DNA from: Chryseobacterium gleum
GTDB taxonomy: Bacteria > Bacteroidota > Bacteroidia > Flavobacteriales > Schleiferiaceae
Reading direction: 5' to 3'
NCBI GenBank assembly: GCA_945883565.1
Contig: CAMCXO010000008.1
Coordinates: 1-64,000 of the forward strand
DNA: 64,000 nucleotides
The notes below the pieces were generated by a model that made no database searches, was not told the origin of the DNA, and saw only the letters and a program-made list of their open reading frames with translations. Positions within the stretch are counted from its first letter, which is position 1. Each line of letters opens with the position of its first letter. Positions 1 through 7,917 of the stretch are shown in pieces. Both the position numbers and the translations under genes were made by a program.

Positions 1-1
1 C

Positions 2-283
2 GAATTACTTTGGGAAACCTTTATTAACAACTATCAGAGATATTTGAGTGACTCATCCTTTGACTTTCAAATGGAAAGCTCAAAGACATTAAAAACGACA
101 AAGGGAAAAAATTTAAAATATTTAGGTTGGGCTACACTTGGCGGACTAATTGGTGGATTATCAGCAGGACTACTTGCATATTGGACTGAAGTAGACATTC
201 TTATTGCTATTGGTGCGGCAGGTGGAGCAGTTGGACTTATGACAAAGAAAATCAATGACGACAAGAAAAAAAACGCCCTATAA
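2..283 (+). CDS. 3' end of a small membrane protein of unknown function (cut by left edge)
   Basis: The frame is open from base 2 to the stop at 281-283, so the gene runs in from the left of the window. An internal TTG at 44 could be read as a start, but there is no reason to choose it over a longer protein. The visible C-terminal part has a polar stretch, then two hydrophobic segments (around LGWATLGGLIGGLSAGLLAYW and ILIAIGAAGGAVGLM) rich in Gly and Ala, and a lysine-rich tail (KKINDDKKKNAL). This fits two transmembrane helices with a cytoplasmic tail. I do not recognise the family. An IS remnant begins 6 bp after the stop, so the 3' end may have been altered by an insertion. Confidence 0.6.
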   Translation, partial: ELLWETFINNYQRYLSDSSFDFQMESSKTLKTTKGKNLKYLGWATLGGLIGGLSAGLLAYWTEVDILIAIGAAGGAVGLMTKKINDDKKKNAL

Positions 284-288
284 CAGCA

Positions 289-735
289 GTGCCTGTTGCA
301 CAACTTTTACATGAATTCGAAGATTAAACCAAAAGTTTAAAATTTGGCTTTAATAGAGGCTTTTTAAGAGCTTTTGTTTTTTTGTGTGGATTTCTTTGTT
401 GTTTTTTTTGACCCCATCAAAATGCAGTTAATAGGCCCATTTTAGGTCCAAAAAAAATATAAATGGCCTTAGCCAAGTTTTTCTGACTTTTAATCATCCC
501 CATTTCGAGCTTTTCTGCTTTTGGTCTTGTATGTTTCATCAACTTTTTCAAGTTATAGGTTAAAGCAGACATCATTACATGTTTATTAGCGCTTTTAATA
601 CCACGCGCATTAAGGCGTTTGAGGTTCAAAAAGTTCAACATAGTACCCAAAACAGGCTCAACCGTACTGCTGCGCTTTTTTAAAATGCGTTTGGCTGCTG
701 TGGTTTCTGATGCATGGCATTGTTATAGTGGCTTT
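289..735 (-). mobile_element. IS1182-type transposase remnant, copy 1
   Basis: On the minus strand a frame read from about 720 down to the stop at 417-419 gives the C-terminal end of an IS1182/DDE transposase: SSTVEPVLGT, then LNLKRLNARGIKSANK, then ALTYNLKKLMK. The rest of the transposase, including the catalytic DDE core, is missing, so the element is dead. The non-coding tail to 289 ends in GTGCCTGTTGCACAACTTTT, the likely terminal repeat. The same sequence recurs almost unchanged at 14826-15264 and in more decayed form at 22591-22893. Family assignment rests on the recognisable C-terminal motif of this transposase group. Confidence 0.75.
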
Positions 736-822
736 TGATTCGAGGTATGTGGAGGGTAAGATCGAGGTCTGGGAGCTTCTAAAAATTGTGTTCTTCTGGA
801 GCCATAAATGGAATTTTATTTT

Positions 823-842
823 CCTCCAGCTAAAGCTGGAGG
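823..842. repeat. REP-like palindrome
   Basis: CCTCCAGC-TAAA-GCTGGAGG is a perfect 8-bp inverted repeat around a 4-base loop, followed by GGCAATTCA. Elements of this form are common between genes in Flavobacteriia and are thought to be moved by REP-associated tyrosine transposases. No such transposase gene is in this window. Confidence 0.6.
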
Positions 843-1096
843 CAATTCAATGAATGGGAAAGAGGCTTTAGCCTATTTCGTATAAAGTTAAAGATGCCAA
901 CAGAAGTTAAAATATAGAAAATGTTTCACCTCGGGCAGTGGCGCATGGCCCTGTATTTTGCTTTTGACGGCTCGTTAAATGAGCATATAAAGCAAATAGG
1001 GGGCGCACAGTTCAAGCAAAAACCTTTAACAGAGTTAATATATTGTGACGTGGCTCTAAAATCTTCGTAGCAAATAACAACGGGCAAACGATTACA

Positions 1097-1212
1097 GGGC
1101 TACGTCCCTTATGAATGTGGTGTGTGAATCTTGCTACGAAGATATCAGGGCTACGCCCCTTATGAATGTGGTGGGTGAATCTTGCTACGAAGATATCAGG
1201 GCTACGCCCCTT
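1097..1212. repeat. 51-bp tandem repeat, two full units plus ends
   Basis: The anchor GGGCTACG begins at 1097, 1148 and 1199, giving a period of exactly 51 bp. The unit read on the minus strand is in frame across copies and would spell KGRSPDIFVARFTHHIH. The minus-strand open frame (1012-1221) starts and ends in unrelated sequence and looks like a by-product of a period divisible by three. A more diverged unit may precede it near 1050. The whole 284-1751 interval otherwise holds only the IS remnant, the REP palindrome and the island-border repeat. Confidence 0.7.
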
Positions 1213-1398
1213 AACTACCATTTCTACTCCACCTAACCCAAGCCAAAAAAAACAAAATCCTCAGCCCTGTAGATCAAATGTCACAGACAGCAGCTAATTT
1301 TACCAAAACCAACAAAACCCCTTATAATGAATATACTGCGCAAATCATCAAACCACAATAAGCCGGAAAAAGTACAGTATTCTTTCGTATATATATAA

Positions 1399-1681
1399 GT
1401 TATAGCCAATGGTAGGACGACCGTTCCAAAGACGACCGACCGACCAAAAATTAAACATTAAAACAAAGACAAACCATTTTGACAGGTGACCAAAAACATA
1501 CAGACCATATTGCAACTGGACAACATCTAAACCGACACGCTGACCAACGCTATGTTTTTTATTTTTTCCCCACCGCACAAAAAAAATTGAAATTCTGCCT
1601 ACGCACAATTGGCACATTTGCAAGCCGCACAAGCCGACACACAAACCCAAGCTTGCAAAAGAGCCAATTCTCCCACCTGCC
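1399..1681. repeat. Left border repeat of the defence island
   Basis: Three blocks here have partners just after the fourth gene of the island. GTTATAGCCAATGG at 1399-1412 matches, inverted, 13 of 14 bases of 11309-11322. The block at about 1549-1597 (poly-T tract, CCCACCG, ATTGAAATTCT) is an imperfect inverted match of 11191-11240. The block at 1614-1681 (ACATTTGCAAGCCGCACAAGCC...) is an imperfect direct match of 11118-11180. This mix suggests the cluster sits inside a larger repeat-ended element. The open frames in this stretch are low-complexity shadows. Confidence 0.55.
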
Positions 1682-1751
1682 ACAGAACGATAATGACCGT
1701 TTTAAGGGTGAAAAATCGTATCTTGACCGACAAAAAATTGAACTGAATTAG

Positions 1752-4310
1752 ATGGCAGAAAAAGAAGCTAAAGCAAGAATAAAAATCAATAAACTCCTTG
1801 AGGAATCAGGGTGGAGCTTCTTTGACACGGACAAAGGTAAAGCAACTATTAAACTTGAATCTTCCATCAAAATGGACGATTTAGGTGAAGATTTTGAAAA
1901 TGCTAAAAGTGGTTTCATTGACTTTTTGCTGGTTGACGAGAACCAAAACCCAATACTTGTTTTAGAAGCAAAAAAGGAAAGTTTAAATCCCCTTGTTGGC
2001 AAAGAACAAGCAAGAAATTACGCAAAATCTCAAAAGGTTAAATTCATTATTCTTTCAAACGGAACGCTTCACTATTTATGGAATATCGAAACAGGAAACC
2101 CTGAACAAATTCAAGTGTTTCCGACATTGGAATCTATCAAACAGTATTATCAATTCAATCCTGACCCAAGCAAATTAGTTAGTGAACAAGTAAATGACGA
2201 CTATGTTGTTTTAACGCAACTTCCAAACTATAAACAGATTCCTGAGTTTCAAGACGAACAAAAAAAGAAAGATTTAATCTTCAATTTAAAACTTCGTTTT
2301 CTTCGCTATTACCAAGTTGAAGCAATCAAAGCCGTTCAGCAATCAGTAAGCGAAGGTAAAAAGCGTTTCTTGTTGGAAATGGCAACAGGCACAGGAAAGA
2401 CTTTGACTGCTGCTGCATTAATCAAACTCTTTTACAGAACAGGAAATGCAAGACGCATTTTGTTTTTGGTTGACCGCTTGGAACTGGAAGAACAAGCAAG
2501 AAAAGATTTTACCAACTATTTGAAAAACGACATTACAACGGTTGTTTACAAAGAGAAGAAAAACGATTGGCGTAAAGCAGACATTGTGGTTACGACCATT
2601 CAATCGTTGATGGTAAACAACAAATACAAAACTCTTTTTTCACCAACCGACTTCGATTTAATTATTTCTGATGAATCGCACCGACTGTTAGGTGGTGGAA
2701 ACAGCAGAGCATTGTTTGAATATTTCTTGGGTTACAAATTGGGTTTAACCGCCACACCAAAAGACTATTTAAAACACTTAGACACCGACAACATTGACGA
2801 CCCAAGAGAATTGGAACGAAGAATGATGCTTGACACTTACACAACCTTCGGTTGTGAGAGTGGCATTCCAACATATCGTTATACGCTTGTGGACGGTGCT
2901 AAAGACGGATATTTGCGACAGCCGATTGTAGTAGATGCAAGAACAGATGTTACGACCAAACTTTTATCGGAACAAGGTTACGGCATTATGGTAACGGTTG
3001 CCAGTAGCGAACAAGAAGACATTTTAGAAGAAGTAAATTACAAGCAAAATCATTTTGAACGGAAGTTTTTCAGCGAAGAAACCAACCGTGTGTTTTGCAA
3101 AACTTTTATTGAAAATGGGCTGAAAGACCCAATTAACGGAGAATTTGGAAAGAGTTTAGTTTTTGCTGTTTCGCAAAATCACGCTGCAAAATTGGCTCAA
3201 CTGCTCAATGAATATGCACACCAAATATTCCCTGGCAAATATCAAAGCGACTTTGCTGTTCAGGTAACTTCCAATGTGCAAAACAGTCAGCAAATGACTG
3301 TTGATTTTAGCAACGATAAATTATTGGGCTTTAGCCATTTTGCCAAAGACAATGAAATTTTAGAATCTTACAAAACAAGTAAAGCAAGAGTTTGTGTAAC
3401 CGTTGGAATGATGACCACAGGTTGGGATTGCCCCAATATTTTGAACCTTGGTTTAATGCGACCCATTTTTTCGCCAACTGAATTTATTCAGATTAAAGGA
3501 CGAGGGACCCGTATTCACAAATTTGAACACAAATTTAAAAACGACCTTGGTGAAGAAGAAAATATTTCCATTGACAAAGCAGCTTTTAAACTCTTTGACT
3601 TCTTTGCTACTTGCGAATACTTTGAAGAAAAATATCAGTACGACCAAGTTTTAAAACTTCCTGTAAACTTCGATAAGGGCGATGATATGCCAACGCTGGA
3701 CGACAACACCATCAAACCTAAACGAGAAGGTTATGAGTACAAAGAAGATGATAGAATTCATTCTTTTCACGAACAACAAGTTGACTTTACTGGAATGAAA
3801 GTTGACCGAATGTTTTTCCAGCAGTTTGAAGAAAAGGTAAAAACCGATGATGAAATAAAACTATTGATGGAAGCTGGTGATGTGGAAGTTGCCACAGCTA
3901 GAGCAAAAGAGAAATACGACAATAAACCCGAAGAATATTTTGATTTGGAAAAACTTCGTAAGTCATTAAAAATTGACCGAAAAATTGGTTGGCGTGAATT
4001 GTTGGAACTCATTTATTTCGGAAACCAAATAAAAGGTAAAGACGATTTATTGAGTGATGAATTTGAAAAGTTTATCAGCACCAACAATGTTTCCAACATT
4101 GACGATTTACAAGGTTTACGCTATTTCTTTTATGCTTACATCACCGACCCAAGTGTGAGAAATATTATAGACCAACAAGATTTTACAGAACTCTACCACA
4201 ACCCAACTTTTAATGTAGAAGATTTTAACCGTGTAGATGATGAAATGAAAAGCAAACTGCCTTACTACATTAAAACCTACGTTCCATTAAATAAATTTTT
4301 ATCTGCCTAA
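1752..4310 (+). CDS. hsdR: Type I restriction enzyme, HsdR subunit (nuclease-translocase)
   Basis: HsdR cuts unmodified DNA after ATP-driven translocation, in complex with the methylase and specificity parts encoded next door. The N-terminal PD-(D/E)xK nuclease shows D57 and E72-A-K74. The superfamily 2 helicase follows: Walker A ATGTGKT at 211-217, motif II DESH at 307-310, motif III TATP at 333-336, motif V TGWDCP at 556-561 and motif VI QIKGRGTR at 580-587. The remaining C-terminal 250 residues are the helical part that contacts the methylase. At 852 residues it is on the shorter side for HsdR, as in the EcoAI/EcoEI branch. All key motifs are intact. The ATG at 1752 follows directly on an in-frame stop region, and hsdMS starts 3 bp after the stop, so the two are co-transcribed. 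Confidence 0.95.
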   Translation: MAEKEAKARIKINKLLEESGWSFFDTDKGKATIKLESSIKMDDLGEDFENAKSGFIDFLLVDENQNPILVLEAKKESLNPLVGKEQARNYAKSQKVKFIILSNGTLHYLWNIETGNPEQIQVFPTLESIKQYYQFNPDPSKLVSEQVNDDYVVLTQLPNYKQIPEFQDEQKKKDLIFNLKLRFLRYYQVEAIKAVQQSVSEGKKRFLLEMATGTGKTLTAAALIKLFYRTGNARRILFLVDRLELEEQARKDFTNYLKNDITTVVYKEKKNDWRKADIVVTTIQSLMVNNKYKTLFSPTDFDLIISDESHRLLGGGNSRALFEYFLGYKLGLTATPKDYLKHLDTDNIDDPRELERRMMLDTYTTFGCESGIPTYRYTLVDGAKDGYLRQPIVVDARTDVTTKLLSEQGYGIMVTVASSEQEDILEEVNYKQNHFERKFFSEETNRVFCKTFIENGLKDPINGEFGKSLVFAVSQNHAAKLAQLLNEYAHQIFPGKYQSDFAVQVTSNVQNSQQMTVDFSNDKLLGFSHFAKDNEILESYKTSKARVCVTVGMMTTGWDCPNILNLGLMRPIFSPTEFIQIKGRGTRIHKFEHKFKNDLGEEENISIDKAAFKLFDFFATCEYFEEKYQYDQVLKLPVNFDKGDDMPTLDDNTIKPKREGYEYKEDDRIHSFHEQQVDFTGMKVDRMFFQQFEEKVKTDDEIKLLMEAGDVEVATARAKEKYDNKPEEYFDLEKLRKSLKIDRKIGWRELLELIYFGNQIKGKDDLLSDEFEKFISTNNVSNIDDLQGLRYFFYAYITDPSVRNIIDQQDFTELYHNPTFNVEDFNRVDDEMKSKLPYYIKTYVPLNKFLSA

Positions 4311-4313
4311 ACA

Positions 4314-6833
4314 ATGCTAGACAACATAACAAAGAAAAATATTGACGATTGCCGTGATGTGTTGGTAGGTAAAGTACCCGACCCAAAAAGCCAAATTGAA
4401 CAAATTACATTGGCTCTTATCTATAAGTTTATGGACGATATGGATAAAGAAGCCGTTGAGAAATTTAAAGGCAAAGCAAAATTCTTTTCAGGCGAATATG
4501 CCAAATACGGTTGGCGAAAACTATTTGACCCATCATTAAGCGGACAAGATATGCTGGCTTTGTACAGCGAAGCATTGGAAAAACTTAATACCAATCCCAA
4601 TATTCCAGAGCTGTTCCGTAATATTTTTAAAAATGCTTATTTGCCTTACCGTGACCCAAGCACTTTAAAACTGTTTTTAAAATACATAAACGAGTTTGAA
4701 TACAGCCACAGCGAAAAGTTGGGCGATGCTTTTGAATACTTGTTGAGTGTAATGGGAAGCCAAGGCGATGCTGGACAATTTAGAACTCCCCGACACATTA
4801 TTGATTTTGTAACGGCTTGTGTAAACCCACAGAAAAATGAAACCGTGCTTGACCCTGCTTGCGGAACGGCTGGTTTCTTATTGAGTGCCTATAAACACAT
4901 ACTTAACCAAAACACCGACAAACGCCAAGGAGACAAGCTAAAGCCAGACGATAGAAAAAAACTCGCTACCAATTTTGTGGGGTACGACATTAGCCCCGAT
5001 ATGGTACGTTTGAGTTTAGCCAATATGTATTTACACGGTTTTGCAACGCCACTCATACACGAGTATGACAGTTTGAGCAGCGAAGACCGTTGGCAAGAAA
5101 CCTTTGATGTGATATTGGCAAATCCGCCATTTATGACACCAAAAGGCGGAATCAGACCACACAAGAAATTTGGCGTACAAGCAAACAAAGCGGAAGTATT
5201 GTTTACCGATTACATTGCAGAACACTTAAACAGTAGCGGACGTGCAGGAATTGTAGTACCCAACGGAATTGTGGCAACAAGCCAAACCGCTTACAAGCAA
5301 TTGCGAAAAATGTTGGTGCAAGATAGTTTGATAGCTGTAATTAGTTTGCCGGCAGGTGTGTTTCAACCTTACAGCGGTGTAAAAACATCTGTATTGTTTT
5401 TAGACAAACGCTTGGCGAAAAAAAGCAACCATATTCTGTTTTTAAAAATTGAAAATGATGGCTTTGATTTAGGAGCACAACGCAGAGAGATTGACAAAAA
5501 CGATTTGCCTTTGGCATTGCAAACCTTGGAGGCATACAAAGAATGTTTAAGCAATGACAAGGCTTTTGAAGATTTGCCGAGTTTGGCAACTTTGGTTGAG
5601 AAGGTTACAATCTTAAACACTAAAGAAGTTGGTTTAAGTGCTGAAAGGTATTTTGAGAAAGCCATTTCTCAAACTGAATTTGATATTGTGAAGTTAGGTG
5701 AGATTGGAAAAATTTGTATGTGCAAAAGAATTTTTAAAGAGCAAACAACTGATAAAGGGGATGTTCCATTTTACAAAATAGGAACATTTGGAAAAGAACC
5801 TGATGCATTTATAAGCCGAGAAATCTTTGACGAATACAAATCAAAATTTGCATACCCTAAAAAAGGAGATATTCTAATTTCTACTTCGGGAACGATAGGT
5901 AAAGTTGTGGTATTTGACGGCAAACCTGCATATTTTCAAGATTCAAACATTGTTTGGATTGCAAATGACGAAACCAAAGTTTTAAATGAATATCTAAAAA
6001 TCATTTATCAGCAAATAAAATGGCGACCAACGGAAGGGGTAACAATAGCAAGGCTTTATAATACACTAATTGAGGAAACTGAAATCCCTCTCCCACCACT
6101 TGAAATACAACAAAAAATAGTAACCGAAATAGAAGGCTACCAAAAAATAATAGACGGAGCGAAACAAATCGTAAACCACTACAAACCTACTATAACTATC
6201 AGCCCTGATTGGGAAATGGTGGAGTTGGGAACATTGGCAAAATTGGTTGGAGGAAGCACACCTTCAAAAGAAAATACATCGTATTGGGAAAATGGAAATG
6301 TAGATTGGATTACTTGTTCTGATTTTTCAAGTAGCCCAATGTATATTGAAGATTCTATCAGAAAGATTACTGAAAAAGCAGTCAAAGAAAACTCAACGAG
6401 TATTGTTCCAAAAGATACGTTGGTTTTAGTGACAAGGGTTTCGCTTGGTAAAATGGCGTTCGTTAGAAAACCAACAGCACTAAATCAAGATTTAACTGCT
6501 TTACTTTTTGATGAAGAAAAAATAAACAAGCGTTACGGATATTTCTTTATGCTTTCAATAGCAGACAAAATTGAAAATGACGGTCACGGTGCAACAGTAA
6601 AAGGCGTTACAAGAGATTATGTAAAGGACATTAAAGTTCCATTGCCAACACTTGAAGAACAGTTAACCATCGTAAAAGCGATAGAAGAAGAACTACAATT
6701 GGTTAATGCCAACAAACGCTTAATAGAAATATTTGAGCAAAAAATAAAAATAAAAATTGGTGAGGTTTGGGGTGTGAAGGAGGAAGAAACTTTATCAATG
6801 GCAGCAGAGCCACAAACTGAATACAATAAATAA
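4314..6833 (+). CDS. hsdMS: Type I restriction-modification HsdM-HsdS fusion (adenine methylase plus specificity subunit)
   Basis: One 839-residue chain contains both the N6-adenine methylase and the DNA-recognition subunit. Residues 1-125 form the HsdM N-terminal helical domain. The methylase has the AdoMet-binding motif DPACGTAGF at 180-188 and the catalytic motif NPPF at 270-273. After a linker near 440-455 come two target-recognition half-domains: TRD1 about 456-600 and TRD2 about 632-780, each followed by a helical spacer (starting LPPLEIQQKIV and LPTLEEQLTIV), as in a complete HsdS. Most type I systems carry hsdM and hsdS as separate genes; no other hsdS lies in the window. Both TRDs are present, so a bipartite target is expected. 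The gene lies 3 bp after hsdR and 1 bp before the SIR2-like gene. Confidence 0.93.
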   Translation: MLDNITKKNIDDCRDVLVGKVPDPKSQIEQITLALIYKFMDDMDKEAVEKFKGKAKFFSGEYAKYGWRKLFDPSLSGQDMLALYSEALEKLNTNPNIPELFRNIFKNAYLPYRDPSTLKLFLKYINEFEYSHSEKLGDAFEYLLSVMGSQGDAGQFRTPRHIIDFVTACVNPQKNETVLDPACGTAGFLLSAYKHILNQNTDKRQGDKLKPDDRKKLATNFVGYDISPDMVRLSLANMYLHGFATPLIHEYDSLSSEDRWQETFDVILANPPFMTPKGGIRPHKKFGVQANKAEVLFTDYIAEHLNSSGRAGIVVPNGIVATSQTAYKQLRKMLVQDSLIAVISLPAGVFQPYSGVKTSVLFLDKRLAKKSNHILFLKIENDGFDLGAQRREIDKNDLPLALQTLEAYKECLSNDKAFEDLPSLATLVEKVTILNTKEVGLSAERYFEKAISQTEFDIVKLGEIGKICMCKRIFKEQTTDKGDVPFYKIGTFGKEPDAFISREIFDEYKSKFAYPKKGDILISTSGTIGKVVVFDGKPAYFQDSNIVWIANDETKVLNEYLKIIYQQIKWRPTEGVTIARLYNTLIEETEIPLPPLEIQQKIVTEIEGYQKIIDGAKQIVNHYKPTITISPDWEMVELGTLAKLVGGSTPSKENTSYWENGNVDWITCSDFSSSPMYIEDSIRKITEKAVKENSTSIVPKDTLVLVTRVSLGKMAFVRKPTALNQDLTALLFDEEKINKRYGYFFMLSIADKIENDGHGATVKGVTRDYVKDIKVPLPTLEEQLTIVKAIEEELQLVNANKRLIEIFEQKIKIKIGEVWGVKEEETLSMAAEPQTEYNK

Positions 6834-6834
6834 A

Positions 6835-7893
6835 ATGAGCCTAGACAAAGTATATACCTATGACGAAGTAATAAAGTCGCTTACTGCAAAGAAACGGCAG
6901 AAACACCTATTGCTTGGCAATGGTTTTAGTATGTCTTATGATTCGGGCATCTTTTCTTACAATGCTTTAAGTAAGTTTTTAGAGAACCTTGACAATGATA
7001 TTCTGCAAAAGCTATTTCAGATTATCAAAACCAGCAACTTTGAATTGTTGATGGAACAATTAGACAACGTGGCTCAAATTGCAGAAGTCTTTGGAGCAGA
7101 TAAAAAGGTTGTACAAAATATCAGAAAGGCAACTGAAACCCTTAAAGAAAGCCTAATTGATGCAATCAAAGAATTGCATCCTGAACACGTTTTTTCAGTT
7201 CCCGAAGAAAAAAGTAAAGCCTGTGCAGGCTTTTTAAATTCGTTCCTTGCAGAGGAAGGCCAAATCTTTACAACTAATTACGATTTGCTTTTGTATTGGG
7301 TGTTAATGCGAAACGAAATTGAAAATGCTATTGATGGTTTTGGCAGAGATGCAGAAGAAAGTGACGAATGGATTCCCGAAGATGAAAGACAATATTCTGA
7401 ACTCCGTTGGGGAAAATACAAAAGCACTCAAACTGTGCATTATTTACACGGAGCATTGCAACTATTTGATACAGGCGTAGAAGTAGTCAAAGAAGAATAC
7501 ACAAGCGAACATTTTTTGTTGGAGAATATTAAATCCCGTATGGAGAAAAAGGAATATCCGATTTTCGTAACGGCAGGTAACGGCTATGAAAAACTTTCTC
7601 ATATAGTCCACAACAAGTATTTAGCTAATTGTTATGAAAGCCTTTCTTCAATTGGTGGGTCGCTGATTTGTTACGGTTTTGGTTTCGGCAATTATGACGA
7701 ACACATTATAGCAGCAATCAACAAAGCCGCAAAGAAACGGAAAGACGAAAACGATAAATGGCTTCCTTTCCTTAATAGTATTTACATCGGTGTTTACTCA
7801 GATGCCGACCTGAAACATATAAAATCAATAGAAAAGAAATTTAAACTTCCAGTACGATTGTTTGATGCAAAAACTGTGAATGTTTGGAGTTAA
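6835..7893 (+). CDS. SIR2-like (DUF4917-type) protein, putative NAD-consuming defence effector
   Basis: The protein has the skeleton of a SIR2-type Rossmann fold: a glycine-rich nucleotide loop LLLGNGFS at 25-32, TTNYD at 146-150, a HYLHG motif with candidate catalytic histidines H202 and H205, and YGFGFGNYDEHI at 280-291 resembling the late NAD-site motif of SIR2 proteins. This pattern matches the DUF4917 family as I know it. SIR2-like domains in Thoeris, Dsr and SIR2-APAZ systems deplete NAD in infected cells; a similar role here is inference from fold and context. It starts 1 bp after hsdMS and ends 24 bp before the metallophosphoesterase-NTPase gene, with no signal peptide or membrane segment, so a cytoplasmic role in the same operon is likely. 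Confidence 0.8.
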   Translation: MSLDKVYTYDEVIKSLTAKKRQKHLLLGNGFSMSYDSGIFSYNALSKFLENLDNDILQKLFQIIKTSNFELLMEQLDNVAQIAEVFGADKKVVQNIRKATETLKESLIDAIKELHPEHVFSVPEEKSKACAGFLNSFLAEEGQIFTTNYDLLLYWVLMRNEIENAIDGFGRDAEESDEWIPEDERQYSELRWGKYKSTQTVHYLHGALQLFDTGVEVVKEEYTSEHFLLENIKSRMEKKEYPIFVTAGNGYEKLSHIVHNKYLANCYESLSSIGGSLICYGFGFGNYDEHIIAAINKAAKKRKDENDKWLPFLNSIYIGVYSDADLKHIKSIEKKFKLPVRLFDAKTVNVWS

Positions 7894-7894
7894 A

Positions 7895-7912
7895 AATAAT
7901 TTTAAAATTATT
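7895..7912. promoter_or_regulatory. Perfect A+T palindrome between the SIR2-like and MPE-STAND genes
   Basis: AATAATTTTAAAATTATT is a perfect 18-bp palindrome beginning 2 bp after the SIR2-like stop codon and ending 5 bp before the next start codon. It could be an operator or a weak RNA hairpin that separates expression of the two genes. In A+T-rich DNA a chance palindrome is also possible. Confidence 0.3.
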
Positions 7913-7917
7913 AGAAA

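Noticed and set aside
1097-1212. Possible CRISPR array
   Set aside because: The 51-bp units are contiguous with no unique spacers, and no cas gene is present.
1348-1683. 111-residue minus-strand open frame
   Set aside because: Lies over the island border repeat, with low-complexity Cys/Gly/Phe composition and no protein-like motif; the repeat on the right border shows a similar chance frame.
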